Assembly (NCBI RefSeq): GCF_002939865.1
Contig: NZ_MDEE01000007.1
Span: forward strand, 1 to 64,000
From: Xanthomonas dyei
Lineage (GTDB): Bacteria; Pseudomonadota; Gammaproteobacteria; Xanthomonadales; Xanthomonadaceae
Reading direction: 5' to 3'
Length of the DNA stretch: 64,000 nt
The translations under genes were made by a program, and so were the position numbers. The notes beneath the pieces were generated by a model, which was not told the origin of the DNA, did not search any database, and saw only the letters and a program-made list of their open reading frames with translations. This document shows positions 8,546-16,658 of the stretch, piece by piece (position 1 is the first letter of the stretch; the number at the start of each line of letters is the position of its first letter).

Positions 8546-8796
8546 TGAGCGATGCTGCATCGCACGGCCGGCAGCGCGAGCTGCTGCATCAGCTGCGTAA
8601 CCGTCTCAATGTGATGGGCTTTGCGCTGTATGCCCTGCGTGGCGATACCTCCAAGCCAATGGAGACGCTACGCACTGCACATCAGTCGGCCATCCTGTTG
8701 CTCAATGAATTGGGCGAACAGGAGCGCGCCGAGCAGCGCGCTGATGGCCCGCATGTAGAGGTACCACCGCCAGCGTCGTCAAACGACGACACCTGA
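8545..8796 (+). CDS. small histidine-box-like protein
   Basis: An 83-residue protein starting at a GTG whose first base is the last base of the preceding TAG stop, so it is translationally coupled to the sigma-54 regulator. Residues 9-50 (RQRELLHQLRNRLNVMGFAL..., then LRTAHQSAILLLNELGEQE) resemble the two-helix dimerisation and phosphotransfer domain of histidine kinases, with His15 at the H-box position followed by RN. No ATPase domain follows, so it cannot autophosphorylate. It could be a phosphotransfer or dimerising partner for the upstream receiver, or a kinase remnant. The tail is Pro/Ser/Asp rich. The assignment is by pattern only. Confidence 0.55.
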   Translation: MSDAASHGRQRELLHQLRNRLNVMGFALYALRGDTSKPMETLRTAHQSAILLLNELGEQERAEQRADGPHVEVPPPASSNDDT

Positions 8797-9215
8797 TCAG
8801 TAACGTTCGGCCGCTTGAGTCTGCTTGCTGAGCAGCATGGTGATGGTGCGCGGGTTGTACGGCTTCATGCAGTACGACAGGAGCGCGACGCGCGGCGGCA
8901 GTATGTAGCGGTGGTAGCCGGAACAGAACTAGAGCGGCACCCCACGCGCCAATAGCGCATCGGCAACCGGAAAAACCGTGTATAGCCACAGACGTCGACG
9001 TGCAGCAGCGCACTATCTATGGCCTGTCCGGAGTTTGGCAGCGGTAGCGCGTCCGTTATCTTGCCAACCGGCGTCATTGCGCGCGTACCTGCTTTGATGA
9101 GCGAATCGTCGAGCGCTTCGGCCAACGGATAATCGTCTTCGTTCACCGGGATGCGTCGGCCAGTCAGCGGTGCGCCGTAGCCCCTATCGATCACCGCTGC
9201 AATGATCTGCCGTAA
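8797..9215 (-). pseudogene. decayed receiver-domain response regulator
   Basis: Read on the minus strand, one frame gives GRRIPVNEDDYPLAEALDDSLIKAG, which matches the start of a receiver domain (R-I-L-V-V-E-D-D-Y-L-L-A-E-A-L). The expected phospho-acceptor motif ALLDV reads ALLHV, so the Asp is lost. Homology then jumps frame to VFPVADALLARGVP, meets an in-frame stop, and continues as FCSGY...ILPPR...SYCMKPYNPRTITMLL before a natural TGA at 8797. One frameshift, one stop and a lost catalytic Asp show a dead single-domain regulator of about 125 residues. It converges on the intact sigma-54 regulator and H-box genes. Confidence 0.65.
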
Positions 9216-9309
9216 TCTGCGACGATTGGATGACGCTCCACCGACCAACCATATTGGCTAACGGTGGAGCGTTGGTTTTGAGAATGTGCCCGCAAGCTGC
9301 AGGCAACGG

Positions 9310-9330
9310 GGGGCGGCGGTGTGCCGCCCC
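9310..9330 (-). terminator. GC hairpin after yciE-like gene
   Basis: GGGGCGGC, a 5-nt loop and GCCGCCCC lie 10 bp beyond the stop of the ferritin-like gene. There is no U-tract, so termination strength is uncertain. Confidence 0.4.
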
Positions 9331-9340
9331 GCGAGATGGA

Positions 9341-9847
9341 TCAGGCCGCCTTGCTGGTCTTGGCGGCTTTCTGGTTGCCGCCCTGTTCGGCGAGCAGGGT
9401 CAGCTTTTCATCGGTGGCCTTTTCTTCTTCCAGCGTTGCCAGCAGCAGCGGCAGCGCATCGGTGTAGCCGAGTTGCTTGGCCATCGCCGCAATGGTGCCG
9501 TAGGAAGCGATTTCGTAATGTTCCACCTTCTGTGCGCCACCGATCAGTGCGGCATCGCGGACCGGGCCGGCTTCGATTTCTTCGATCACTTCGCGGCTTT
9601 CTTCGACCAGGCCTTCCATCGCCGCGCACTTGATGCGCTTGAGCTTGATGCCGAGCACGTCGACCACCTGGTCGATGCGTTCGATTTGCCCCTGGGTTTC
9701 TTCCAGATGGGTTTCGAATGCGCTTTTCAATTTCGGTTCGGTCGCCGCACGTGCGAGGCGCGGCAGCGATTTGGTGAGTTGTTTTTCGGCGCTGTAGATG
9801 TCCGACAGCTCATGGATGAAAAGTTCTTCGACAGTCTTGATCGCCAT
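9341..9847 (-). CDS. YciE/YciF ferritin-like (DUF892) protein
   Basis: A 168-residue helical protein starting at an ATG preceded by AGGAGCCACCC. The sequence MAIKTVEELFIHELSDIYSAEKQL is the standard opening of the DUF892/YciE-YciF family, a ferritin-like four-helix bundle. Candidate metal ligands are the Glu/His pairs at ELSDIYSAEKQ, THLEETQGQIERI, and KVEHYEIASYG followed by LEEEKATDEKL. The final residues (QKAAKTSKAA) form a basic, flexible tail. Members are induced by osmotic or general stress in enterics. It appears monocistronic here, with a hairpin just downstream. Confidence 0.88.
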   Translation of the reverse strand: MAIKTVEELFIHELSDIYSAEKQLTKSLPRLARAATEPKLKSAFETHLEETQGQIERIDQVVDVLGIKLKRIKCAAMEGLVEESREVIEEIEAGPVRDAALIGGAQKVEHYEIASYGTIAAMAKQLGYTDALPLLLATLEEEKATDEKLTLLAEQGGNQKAAKTSKAA

Positions 9848-10351
9848 GGGTGGCTCCTGGTGTGGGTCAGAGGTTTGAAGCGTGGCATTCACCGCTGGGT
9901 GGTCACGCGTTCTTGTTGTTCGCGTCCGATAAAAAACGCGAGTGCGATTGCTTGTTGGTGCGCCCTGCCATGTGTCATGTCGAGCTGGCCTCAGGCCGTA
10001 CCGCGTGATTGCTAAGCTAGCCCTGCGAGTGTTAGCGTCATCGGTGGAAACGGTGATCCCGGTGCGATGACGACCTGTGCCATACCGGAATGTGTGCACG
10101 CATCGCTCACACAGGCGTGAGTTAACCCACAGCCGCGCTGTGGCAGATGTTTCGCTTCATGGTGCGCGAATCGCCGTCGCTGATCGGGCTGTGCGGATGC
10201 GCAGCAGCATTAGGACGGATGCTTTCTTGCCGAGTTACGGACAGGCCATGCGCGGAAATTACACAGGCAATGACATGCCTGTCGGCATCATGTGTCCTGC
10301 AGCGCAGACCGATGCACTACAACGAATGCACACGCCCGCACGCGATGTCCT
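9848..10351. other. 504-bp gap, no recognised gene
   Basis: This divergent promoter region lies between the YciE-like gene (minus) and a small plus-strand gene. Reading frames here are low-complexity Arg/Ala/His shadows without ribosome sites. I see no repeat or terminator. Confidence 0.4.
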
Positions 10352-10672
10352 ATGACTCCGCTGGATAAACCATTACGTCGCGAACTGCAGATCGGCGACC
10401 AGGCGTATCCGTTGGTGATCGACCCCGACGGTTTGAAGTTGGTCGAAAAAGGCAAACGCAAGGGCGTGCGCTCGCGGTGGGACGCGCTGGTTAACGGCGA
10501 TGCCGCATTGGCCATCGCCTTGAATGCGTCACTCAGCGATGGGTGCGGCGCTCAAGGCGCAGTGCATAGCGCCGGGATGGACGCGTACCTCAGCTTGTCG
10601 GAAATAACTGCGCCAGCGTGCGCACTGCCGCTTCGGTTGCGGCACGGTCGGGAGTTGCATCGGCATTGTTGA
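10352..10672 (+). CDS. small protein of unknown function, odd C-terminus
   Basis: A 106-residue frame starting at ATG 10352. The first about 62 residues (MTPLDKPLRRELQIGDQAYP..., DPDGLKLVEKGKRKG, LVNGDAALAIALNASL) look like a compact, conserved domain. After residue 62 the sequence turns into low-quality Ala/Leu/Arg/His text and runs 83 bp antisense into the 3' end of the D-amino-acid oxidase-like gene. The tail probably arises from a frameshift or lost stop codon near 10540. Function unknown. Confidence 0.5.
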   Translation: MTPLDKPLRRELQIGDQAYPLVIDPDGLKLVEKGKRKGVRSRWDALVNGDAALAIALNASLSDGCGAQGAVHSAGMDAYLSLSEITAPACALPLRLRHGRELHRHC

Positions 10673-11798
10673 AGTCGTTGCTGCCCTGGGCCTGCACCAG
10701 CAGCCCATCGCGACGCGGCACCACGTTGAGATTGTGGCCGCGCCAGACCAGCCCGTAGGTGACCTCCGGTTGCGGGATCAGGCGCGCGGTCTGGCCACGC
10801 ACCGGAATCACGCTGTCGTCGCCCAGCAGCGCACGCGCGCCGTAGCCGGTGGCGTTGACCACGATTTTTTCGCGCAGGTCGGCAAACTGACGCGGATCGT
10901 CGAAGCTGCGCGTGTAAAGCTCGCCGCCCGCCTGCAGAAAATCCTGCAGCAACAGCCGCGCATATGCGCTGATGTTGAAAGTCAGCTGGCTGTAGCGCCG
11001 CACGAACGGCACCGGGAACGGGTGGCTGCCGGCACTCAGTGCGTGCGAGCGCGGGCCAAGGTCGTGCAGCAGCGTGCGCTCCAGTGGCGGGTAGTCCGGC
11101 TCGTGCGCTTCGGCCGAGGCGATGGGTTGATCGAACGGCACATCCGACAGCGCGTAGCCATCGCGCCATTCGATCGGCTCGCCGGGCAAACCAAGCAGCG
11201 TCTGATACCGGCGAAAGGAGATCCGCGCCATCTCTTCCCAGCGCGTCTTGAAATCGGCTTTAGCGTACTCGCTGGTACACACGCGCGAATCCGGCGACCA
11301 CACGCCGGTGGCATAGAACGAGCGCACGTCCGGCAGCCGCTCGCGGGCATAAATGCGCACGCGCAGGCCGGCGCGTTGCGCTGCCACCGCCGTGGTCAGC
11401 CCAATCGCGCCACAGCCGATCACTGCCAGCGCGCGCACGTTTGCATCGGCTGCGCGCACCAGTCGCAACGTGTGTTCGGCTGCGCCCCACGACAACGACC
11501 AACCGCTGCCGCCGTGCCCGTAGTTATGCACCACCGTCTTACGCCCGATGCGTTCTGCCTCGATGCGGGGGCCTTGCGCACGGAACGGCCGGGTGCAGCC
11601 GTCGATGGCGATGATGCGATCGACCGATGCGCGGATCGGCGCCAGTGCAGGCGGGTTAGCGAACGACATCGCCGGCCCGTCGGATGCCGGCAACGGAGCG
11701 GACGGCGCAATGGCGGCCCTGCCGTTGGCAGCCCAACTGCCGGTCGAAGCGGCCGCAAGCGCAAGGCCTGCGCTGTGCAGAAAATGACGGCGTTGCAT
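10590..11798 (-). CDS. Tat-exported FAD oxidoreductase, permuted D-amino-acid oxidase
   Basis: A 402-residue protein starting at an ATG preceded by CAGGAGTCGC. The N-terminus MQRRHFLHSAGLALAAA is a twin-arginine (Tat) signal, implying export folded with FAD. In normal D-amino-acid oxidases the FAD loop (GxGxxG) is at the N-terminus and the HNYGHGGxG...WG motif near the C-terminus. Here the order is reversed. The substrate-arginine-like segment TRPFRAQGPRIE (about 70-80) and HNYGHGGSGWSLSWG (about 92-106) come first. Then come AVIGCGAIGLTTAVAAQRAG (about 124-143), the ATGVWSP segment and finally the middle of the usual fold. It is thus most simply read as a circular permutation. It probably oxidises D-amino acids or related amines in the periplasm; the substrate is unknown. 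Confidence 0.82.
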   Translation of the reverse strand: MQRRHFLHSAGLALAAASTGSWAANGRAAIAPSAPLPASDGPAMSFANPPALAPIRASVDRIIAIDGCTRPFRAQGPRIEAERIGRKTVVHNYGHGGSGWSLSWGAAEHTLRLVRAADANVRALAVIGCGAIGLTTAVAAQRAGLRVRIYARERLPDVRSFYATGVWSPDSRVCTSEYAKADFKTRWEEMARISFRRYQTLLGLPGEPIEWRDGYALSDVPFDQPIASAEAHEPDYPPLERTLLHDLGPRSHALSAGSHPFPVPFVRRYSQLTFNISAYARLLLQDFLQAGGELYTRSFDDPRQFADLREKIVVNATGYGARALLGDDSVIPVRGQTARLIPQPEVTYGLVWRGHNLNVVPRRDGLLVQAQGSNDFNNADATPDRAATEAAVRTLAQLFPTS

Positions 11799-12139
11799 GC
11801 GACTCCTGCGAGATGAGTTGGAGATTTGCCGGCCCACTGCGATGTCTGCCGCGCCGACGTTCCGCAGCCACACGGCGGTGTCGCCCGATGGCACTAGATA
11901 GCTGCTTGGCACGACAGCGTGCTCGGCCGCATAGCGCACAGTAACCACGCAAGCGGCCTGTTGCTTGCCCATGGCGAGCATACCGCGCAGGCCCCCGTGC
12001 CGCCGACCTGCCAGGTCGGGTTTCATCCTGCGATCCGGGCAGTTGAGGTGGCGCTGGCGGCCATTCGTCGCCCGGGGCTTTCGCAGTGGCACGCGGCGGC
12101 TATGCTCGCTCCCGTCCCATCTTTCGACGAGTCCCTCCC
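11799..12139. other. 341-bp divergent promoter region
   Basis: This lies between the permuted oxidase (minus) and the LytS-type kinase (plus). No gene, terminator or repeat is evident. The kinase start is uncertain: in-frame GTG codons at 12086 and 12140 are both possible. Confidence 0.4.
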
Positions 12140-13444
12140 GTGTCTGCCAGCGTCTTTCTGATCGTGCGTATCGTGTTTGCCTGGGCCGCCGCATTGGTGG
12201 TGGCCGGCATCATGTGGGCGCAGCTGTTCGACTCGGTCGGTGCGTTTTTCAGCCTGATCTGCATCGTGCTGCTGGCGCTGGCGCTGGCGCTGGCGTTGAT
12301 GAGTGCGATCACCCACGTGCGGCGGGTACGCCTGATCGCCGGGCGGCTGGATCATGCCACCTTGTCCACCCGCCAGCGGCGGCAGATCGAAGTGCCGCTG
12401 GAGGTGCAGGCCAGCTTTTCGATGGTGGAAGAGGCGGTGCGTGCCTTGCCGCGCGTGCAGGACATCGAAAGCGCGCCCGGCAGCCTGCTGATCCGCGCCA
12501 AGATCCGCCGCATCGATCCGTATGCAGGCCGCAAGCCGTCGCGCTGGAATCTGTTTGCGCGCTTTGCCATCACCCACAACCAGGTACTGGTGACCATTGC
12601 GCCGGGGCAGGGCACCAGCAGCGTCACCGTGTTGTGCGAGCCCGATGCCGGCGCCTGGGTGGATCTGTTCGCGGTGGACGAGGGCAGCAATTACGAGAAT
12701 GCCGAGGCGATCAATCGCGCGGTGGTGCGCCGGGTCGGCGAGCAACGTCGCGACGAGCAGGCCGCTGCCGAGCAATCGGTGATGGAAAAGGAACTGGCCG
12801 TGGCGCGCTTGAACCTGCTGCATGCGCAGGTGGAACCGCACTTTCTCTACAACACGCTGGCCAGCGCCCAGGTCCTTGCGCGCACCGATCCGCCGCGCGC
12901 CGACATCATGATCGGCCACTTGATCCAGTACCTGCGCCGCTCGCTGCCCAGCGCCGACGATGCCACTTCCACATTGGGCGAAGAGCTCGAACGCACCCAG
13001 GCCTACCTGGAGATCCTGCGCATCCGCATGGGCGCACGGCTGGCGCTGCAGGTGGAAGTGCCCTACGAGCTGCGCGGCCTGCCGTTGCCGTCAATGATGT
13101 TGCAGACGCTGGTGGAAAACGCCATCAAGCACGGTCTGGAGCCCAAGCCCGGCGGTGGCACCGTGTGGATCCTGGCGCGCCGCCTGGACGAGCACCAGGC
13201 CACGCTGACCGTGGCCGACGACGGCCAAGGCTTCAACACCCATAGCCACGGCACCGGCATCGGGCTGAAGAACCTGCGCGAGCGGCTGCAGTTGATCTAC
13301 GCCGGCAAGGCGAGTTTTGCCATCGTGTCCAATTTCCCCAGCGGCGTGGCGGCCACGCTCACGCTGCCCTTGCCGGCGCAACCGGCCGCACCGCGCCCGC
13401 CGCCGTTGCCTGACACTGCCACGGCCGTGCAGGTGCAGGCATGA
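12140..13444 (+). CDS. LytS/YehU-type sensor histidine kinase
   Basis: A membrane kinase of 434 residues if the GTG at 12140 is used, or 452 from 12086; neither start has a strong ribosome site. The N-terminus carries two transmembrane helices (about residues 5-30 and 36-60) with almost no periplasmic loop. A roughly 150-residue linker ends in a coiled segment (EQRRDEQAAAEQSVMEKELA). The His_kinase domain has the phospho-accepting H-box QVEPHFLYNTLAS (His about 234), then an HATPase domain with LVENAIKHGLEPK and DDGQGF...GTGIGLKNLRERL. It overlaps the LytTR regulator gene by 4 bases (ATGA), so the two form a two-component operon. Confidence 0.9.
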   Translation: MSASVFLIVRIVFAWAAALVVAGIMWAQLFDSVGAFFSLICIVLLALALALALMSAITHVRRVRLIAGRLDHATLSTRQRRQIEVPLEVQASFSMVEEAVRALPRVQDIESAPGSLLIRAKIRRIDPYAGRKPSRWNLFARFAITHNQVLVTIAPGQGTSSVTVLCEPDAGAWVDLFAVDEGSNYENAEAINRAVVRRVGEQRRDEQAAAEQSVMEKELAVARLNLLHAQVEPHFLYNTLASAQVLARTDPPRADIMIGHLIQYLRRSLPSADDATSTLGEELERTQAYLEILRIRMGARLALQVEVPYELRGLPLPSMMLQTLVENAIKHGLEPKPGGGTVWILARRLDEHQATLTVADDGQGFNTHSHGTGIGLKNLRERLQLIYAGKASFAIVSNFPSGVAATLTLPLPAQPAAPRPPPLPDTATAVQVQA

Positions 13445-14217
13445 GCGCGCTACGTGCGGTGATTGCCGAAGACGAAGCGCTGCTGCGGCAGTCCTTGCTC
13501 GCGCTGCTGGCCGAGGTGTGCCCGCAACTGCAGGTGGTCGGCGAATGCGAAGACGGCGCCAGCGCGCTGGAGACCATCGCCACTCAGCAGCCGGATGTGG
13601 TGTTTCTGGACATCCGCATGCCCGGCCTCACCGGCATCGAGGTGGCACGCGCGATGCGCGAGGTGAGCCCGCGCACGCAGGTGGTGTTCGTCACCGCCTA
13701 CGATCAATACGCCATCGATGCGTTCGAACACGGCGCGGTGGATTACCTGCTCAAGCCGATCAATCGCGACCGCCTGCAGGCCACCTGGCAACGCGTGCAG
13801 CAACGCGCCGCCGCCGGTCAGCCGGACAACGGCTTGCTGGAAGCGCTCTTGCAGCAGCTGGCCGCGCGTCCGGTAGCGCCCGGCGTCGCGCCGCCACTGG
13901 CTTGGCTCACCGCCACCAGCGGCCGCGAGACGCGTTTGATCGCACTGGACGAGGTGGCGTATTTCCAGGCCGATCAGAAATACACCACGGTGATGACGGC
14001 CGGCGCTGAGGCGCTGCTGCGCACCCCGCTGCGCGAGTTGCTCGATGTGCTCGACCCGCAGGTGTTCAAGCAGATCCACCGCTCCACCATCGTCAACATG
14101 AAGGCGGTGGCCTCGGTGGTGCGCGAGGACACCGGCAAAGGCCGGCTGGCGCTGCGCGGGCGCAGCGAAACGCTCACCGTCAGCCAGCCGTTCATGACCC
14201 TGTTCCGCGGCATGTAA
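13441..14217 (+). CDS. LytTR-family response regulator
   Basis: A 258-residue regulator. Residues 1-120 are a receiver domain with Glu10/Asp11, phospho-acceptor Asp57 (VVFLDIRMPG), Thr85 (FVTAYD) and Lys105 (YLLKPIN). Residues about 155-255 are a LytTR DNA-binding domain (LIALDEVAYFQADQKYTTV..., FKQIHRSTIVNMKAV). It is translationally coupled to the LytS-type kinase and is its obvious partner. The LytTR family binds direct-repeat sites and often controls exopolymers or peptidases; the target here is unknown. The next gene encodes a small lipoprotein 46 bp downstream on the same strand and may be co-transcribed. Confidence 0.93.
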   Translation: MSALRAVIAEDEALLRQSLLALLAEVCPQLQVVGECEDGASALETIATQQPDVVFLDIRMPGLTGIEVARAMREVSPRTQVVFVTAYDQYAIDAFEHGAVDYLLKPINRDRLQATWQRVQQRAAAGQPDNGLLEALLQQLAARPVAPGVAPPLAWLTATSGRETRLIALDEVAYFQADQKYTTVMTAGAEALLRTPLRELLDVLDPQVFKQIHRSTIVNMKAVASVVREDTGKGRLALRGRSETLTVSQPFMTLFRGM

Positions 14218-14263
14218 TCCCCCGTCTCCCCCCATACCGCATCGACACGAAAGGACTGCCTCC

Positions 14264-14647
14264 ATGCGCCTGATCGCCTCCCTGGTGTATTGCCTGCTCG
14301 CCCTGGCCGGCTGCCACGAACGCAACGGCACCACCTCGATCACCCGCGCCACCAGCGATGGCCGCGACGTGCTTTTCAGCAAGACCCAGGTCACCGACGC
14401 CGAGACCAATGTGCACTGCCTGGCCAGCAGCAGCGGCCAGTGCCATTACCTGATCTATGAAGAGCAGTGTCCAGCTGCCACACCCACCGCCGCGTCTAGC
14501 GGCAGCACACCGGCGCCGGCGTGTGCGCGCAAGACGTTGGACAGCTTTGCGCTGCTGCCAGGCCAGGTGCGTGCGCTGCGCGGCCTTCCGGCCGCGGCGC
14601 ACACCTGCGTGGGCCGCGATGCGCCCGCTGCGCAGTGCCACGGGTAG
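14264..14647 (+). CDS. small putative lipoprotein
   Basis: A 127-residue protein whose first 17 residues (MRLIASLVYCLLALAGC) are a lipoprotein signal with lipobox LAGC; Cys17 would be lipidated. The mature part has five more cysteines (positions in HCLASSSGQCHYLIYEEQCP, ACARK, HTCVG and AQCHG), suggesting disulfides in the periplasm. No domain is recognised. The ATG lies 46 bp after the LytTR gene, preceded by GAAAGGACTGCCTCC, and could be the last gene of that operon. Confidence 0.7.
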   Translation: MRLIASLVYCLLALAGCHERNGTTSITRATSDGRDVLFSKTQVTDAETNVHCLASSSGQCHYLIYEEQCPAATPTAASSGSTPAPACARKTLDSFALLPGQVRALRGLPAAAHTCVGRDAPAAQCHG

Positions 14648-14831
14648 GCCGCAGCGTCTGTCGTCGCGTCGTCGCCTGATCGCTGCAACATCGGCGATCA
14701 GGGCTTAGGGGCGCGCGGTGTCGCCCGGCATTCTCGTAGCGTGCCTGAATACGCACTGACGGCAAGCGGTCGCATCTGCGATCATTACCGGCTTGTTGCC
14801 GGGTCACGGCGCCATCACTGCCAGGCTTTTC

Positions 14832-16427
14832 ATGTCCGAACATTCGTTGCGCCGCGACGTCGGCCCTTTTGCGCTCATGCTCACCGGGCTGGGCTCGATC
14901 ATTGGTTCCGGCTGGCTGTTCGGCGCCTGGCGCGCGGCCGGGCTGGCCGGTCCGGGCGCTGTCTGGGCCTGGATCCTGGGCGCGGCGATCATCACCACCA
15001 TCGCGTTGTCCTACGCCGAACTGGGCGCGATGTTCCCCGAATCCGGCGGCATGGTGCGTTACAGCCATTATTCGCACGGCTCGCTGGTGGGCTTCATCGC
15101 CGGCTGGGCGAACTGGATCGCAATCGTCTCGGTCATCCCGGTCGAAGCCGAAGCCTCGGTGCAATACATGGCCTCCTGGCCGTGGGCCTGGGCGCAGGGT
15201 CTGTATGTGCAGGCACCTGGCGGCGCTGGCGAGTTGTCGGTGCCCGGGCTGCTGATTTCGGCGGTGCTGGTGCTGGTGTATTTCTTCCTCAATTTCTGGA
15301 GCGTCAAGCTGTTTGCGCGCTCCAACACCTTGATCACCGTGTTCAAGCTGGTGGTGCCGGCGGCGACCGGCGTGGCCTTGATCGCCAGCGGCTTCCACAG
15401 CGAAAACTTCAGCGTGGGCATCCATGGCGATGCCCATGTGCTCGACCTGGCGGCGGTGCTCACCGCGGTGGCCACCGCCGGCATCGTCTTCAGCTTCAAC
15501 GGCTTCCAGAGCCCGGTGAACCTGGCCGGCGAGGCACGTAACCCGGGGCGCAGCATTCCGTTCGCGGTGCTCGGTTCGATCGCGCTGGCCACGGTGGTCT
15601 ACGTGATCCTGCAGGTGGCCTATATCGGCGCGGTGCCGCCGGATCTGCTGGCCAAGGCCGGCTGGCACGGTATCGATTTCCGCTCGCCATTCGCCGAGCT
15701 GGCCATCATCGTCAACCTGCATTGGCTGGCGATGCTGCTGTACATCGATGCGTTCGTCAGCCCCAGCGGCACCGGCATTACCTATACCGCCACCACCGCG
15801 CGCATGGTTTACGGCATGGAAAAGAACGGCACCATGCCGGCCGCGCTGGGCAAGCTGCACCCGGTGTGGGGCGTGCCGCGCATGGCGATGTTCTTCAACC
15901 TGGCGGTGTCGTTCGTGTTCCTGTTCTTCTTCCGCGGTTGGGGCACGCTGGCGGCGGTGATCTCGGTGGCGACGATCATTTCCTATCTCACCGGACCGAT
16001 CAGTGCGATGGCGCTGCGTCGCCACGCGCCGGAGTTGCATCGCCCGCTACGCATCGCCGCTTTGCCGGTGCTTGCTGGCGTCGCGTTCGTGATGGCGACC
16101 GAACTGCTGTACTGGGCGCGCTGGCCGCTGACCGGCGAGATCATCCTGCTGATGGTCGTGGCGCTGCCGGTGTACTGCTATTACCAGGCCAAGCAGGGCT
16201 GGCCGGATCTGCGCCGCAACCTCAAGGGCGCGGCCTGGATGATCTGCTACCTGCCGATCATTGCGCTGCTGTCCTGGGCCGGCAGCAGCGATTTCGGCGG
16301 CCATGGCTACCTGAGCTACGGCACCGACCTGGCGGTAGTCGCTGCAGTTGGCGTGGTTTTCTACATCTGGGGCGTCCGCAGCGGCTGGCGCACCCCGTCG
16401 GTGGAGCAGGCGGTGGCGCGGGCTTGA
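14832..16427 (+). CDS. APC-family amino acid permease
   Basis: A 531-residue transporter with about 14 hydrophobic segments. The first helix carries the APC signature GLGSIIGSGWLFGAWRAAG. The second and third helices contain YAELGAMFPESGGMVRYSHYSHG, typical of the superfamily. Similarity is closest in mind to aspartate:proton symporter-like permeases (longer C-terminus, residues 430-531, with two extra helices). It imports an amino acid, probably driven by protons; the substrate is not determined. The start at 14832 was chosen because upstream in-frame sequence to 14793 lacks the family's N-terminus. A strong terminator follows at 16565. Confidence 0.88.
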   Translation: MSEHSLRRDVGPFALMLTGLGSIIGSGWLFGAWRAAGLAGPGAVWAWILGAAIITTIALSYAELGAMFPESGGMVRYSHYSHGSLVGFIAGWANWIAIVSVIPVEAEASVQYMASWPWAWAQGLYVQAPGGAGELSVPGLLISAVLVLVYFFLNFWSVKLFARSNTLITVFKLVVPAATGVALIASGFHSENFSVGIHGDAHVLDLAAVLTAVATAGIVFSFNGFQSPVNLAGEARNPGRSIPFAVLGSIALATVVYVILQVAYIGAVPPDLLAKAGWHGIDFRSPFAELAIIVNLHWLAMLLYIDAFVSPSGTGITYTATTARMVYGMEKNGTMPAALGKLHPVWGVPRMAMFFNLAVSFVFLFFFRGWGTLAAVISVATIISYLTGPISAMALRRHAPELHRPLRIAALPVLAGVAFVMATELLYWARWPLTGEIILLMVVALPVYCYYQAKQGWPDLRRNLKGAAWMICYLPIIALLSWAGSSDFGGHGYLSYGTDLAVVAAVGVVFYIWGVRSGWRTPSVEQAVARA

Positions 16428-16564
16428 GTGGGGCGCGCCGCCGTACCGATTGAGTGCGGCTCTGCGTCAGAGGCAGTGCTTGGCGGGGCTTGATCGCAGC
16501 GGTGTTTCCGCCTGCGATGGCCTTGCCGGCCGATCGCGCTGCCACGTTCGCCGCGATGCAATGA

Positions 16565-16601
16565 GAAAAAACGGCCGGTGCAGTGCGCACCGGCCGTTTT
16601 T
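16565..16601. terminator. bidirectional intrinsic terminator
   Basis: ACGGCCGGTGC and GCACCGGCCGT form an 11-bp perfect stem, flanked by an A-run on the left and a T-run on the right. It therefore works as an intrinsic terminator for both the permease (plus) and the convergent membrane protein (minus). Confidence 0.85.
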
Positions 16602-16658
16602 GTCTGGAATCATCTTTCAGGTGCGTGCTGCAGCGACATCCATCGCTGCAGCGGTGTA

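Noticed and set aside
10734..11816. A 360-codon open frame antisense to the permuted oxidase
   Set aside because: It is a high-GC shadow: Arg/Ala/Val/His-rich, no motifs, and covers a gene with clear FAD motifs and a signal peptide.
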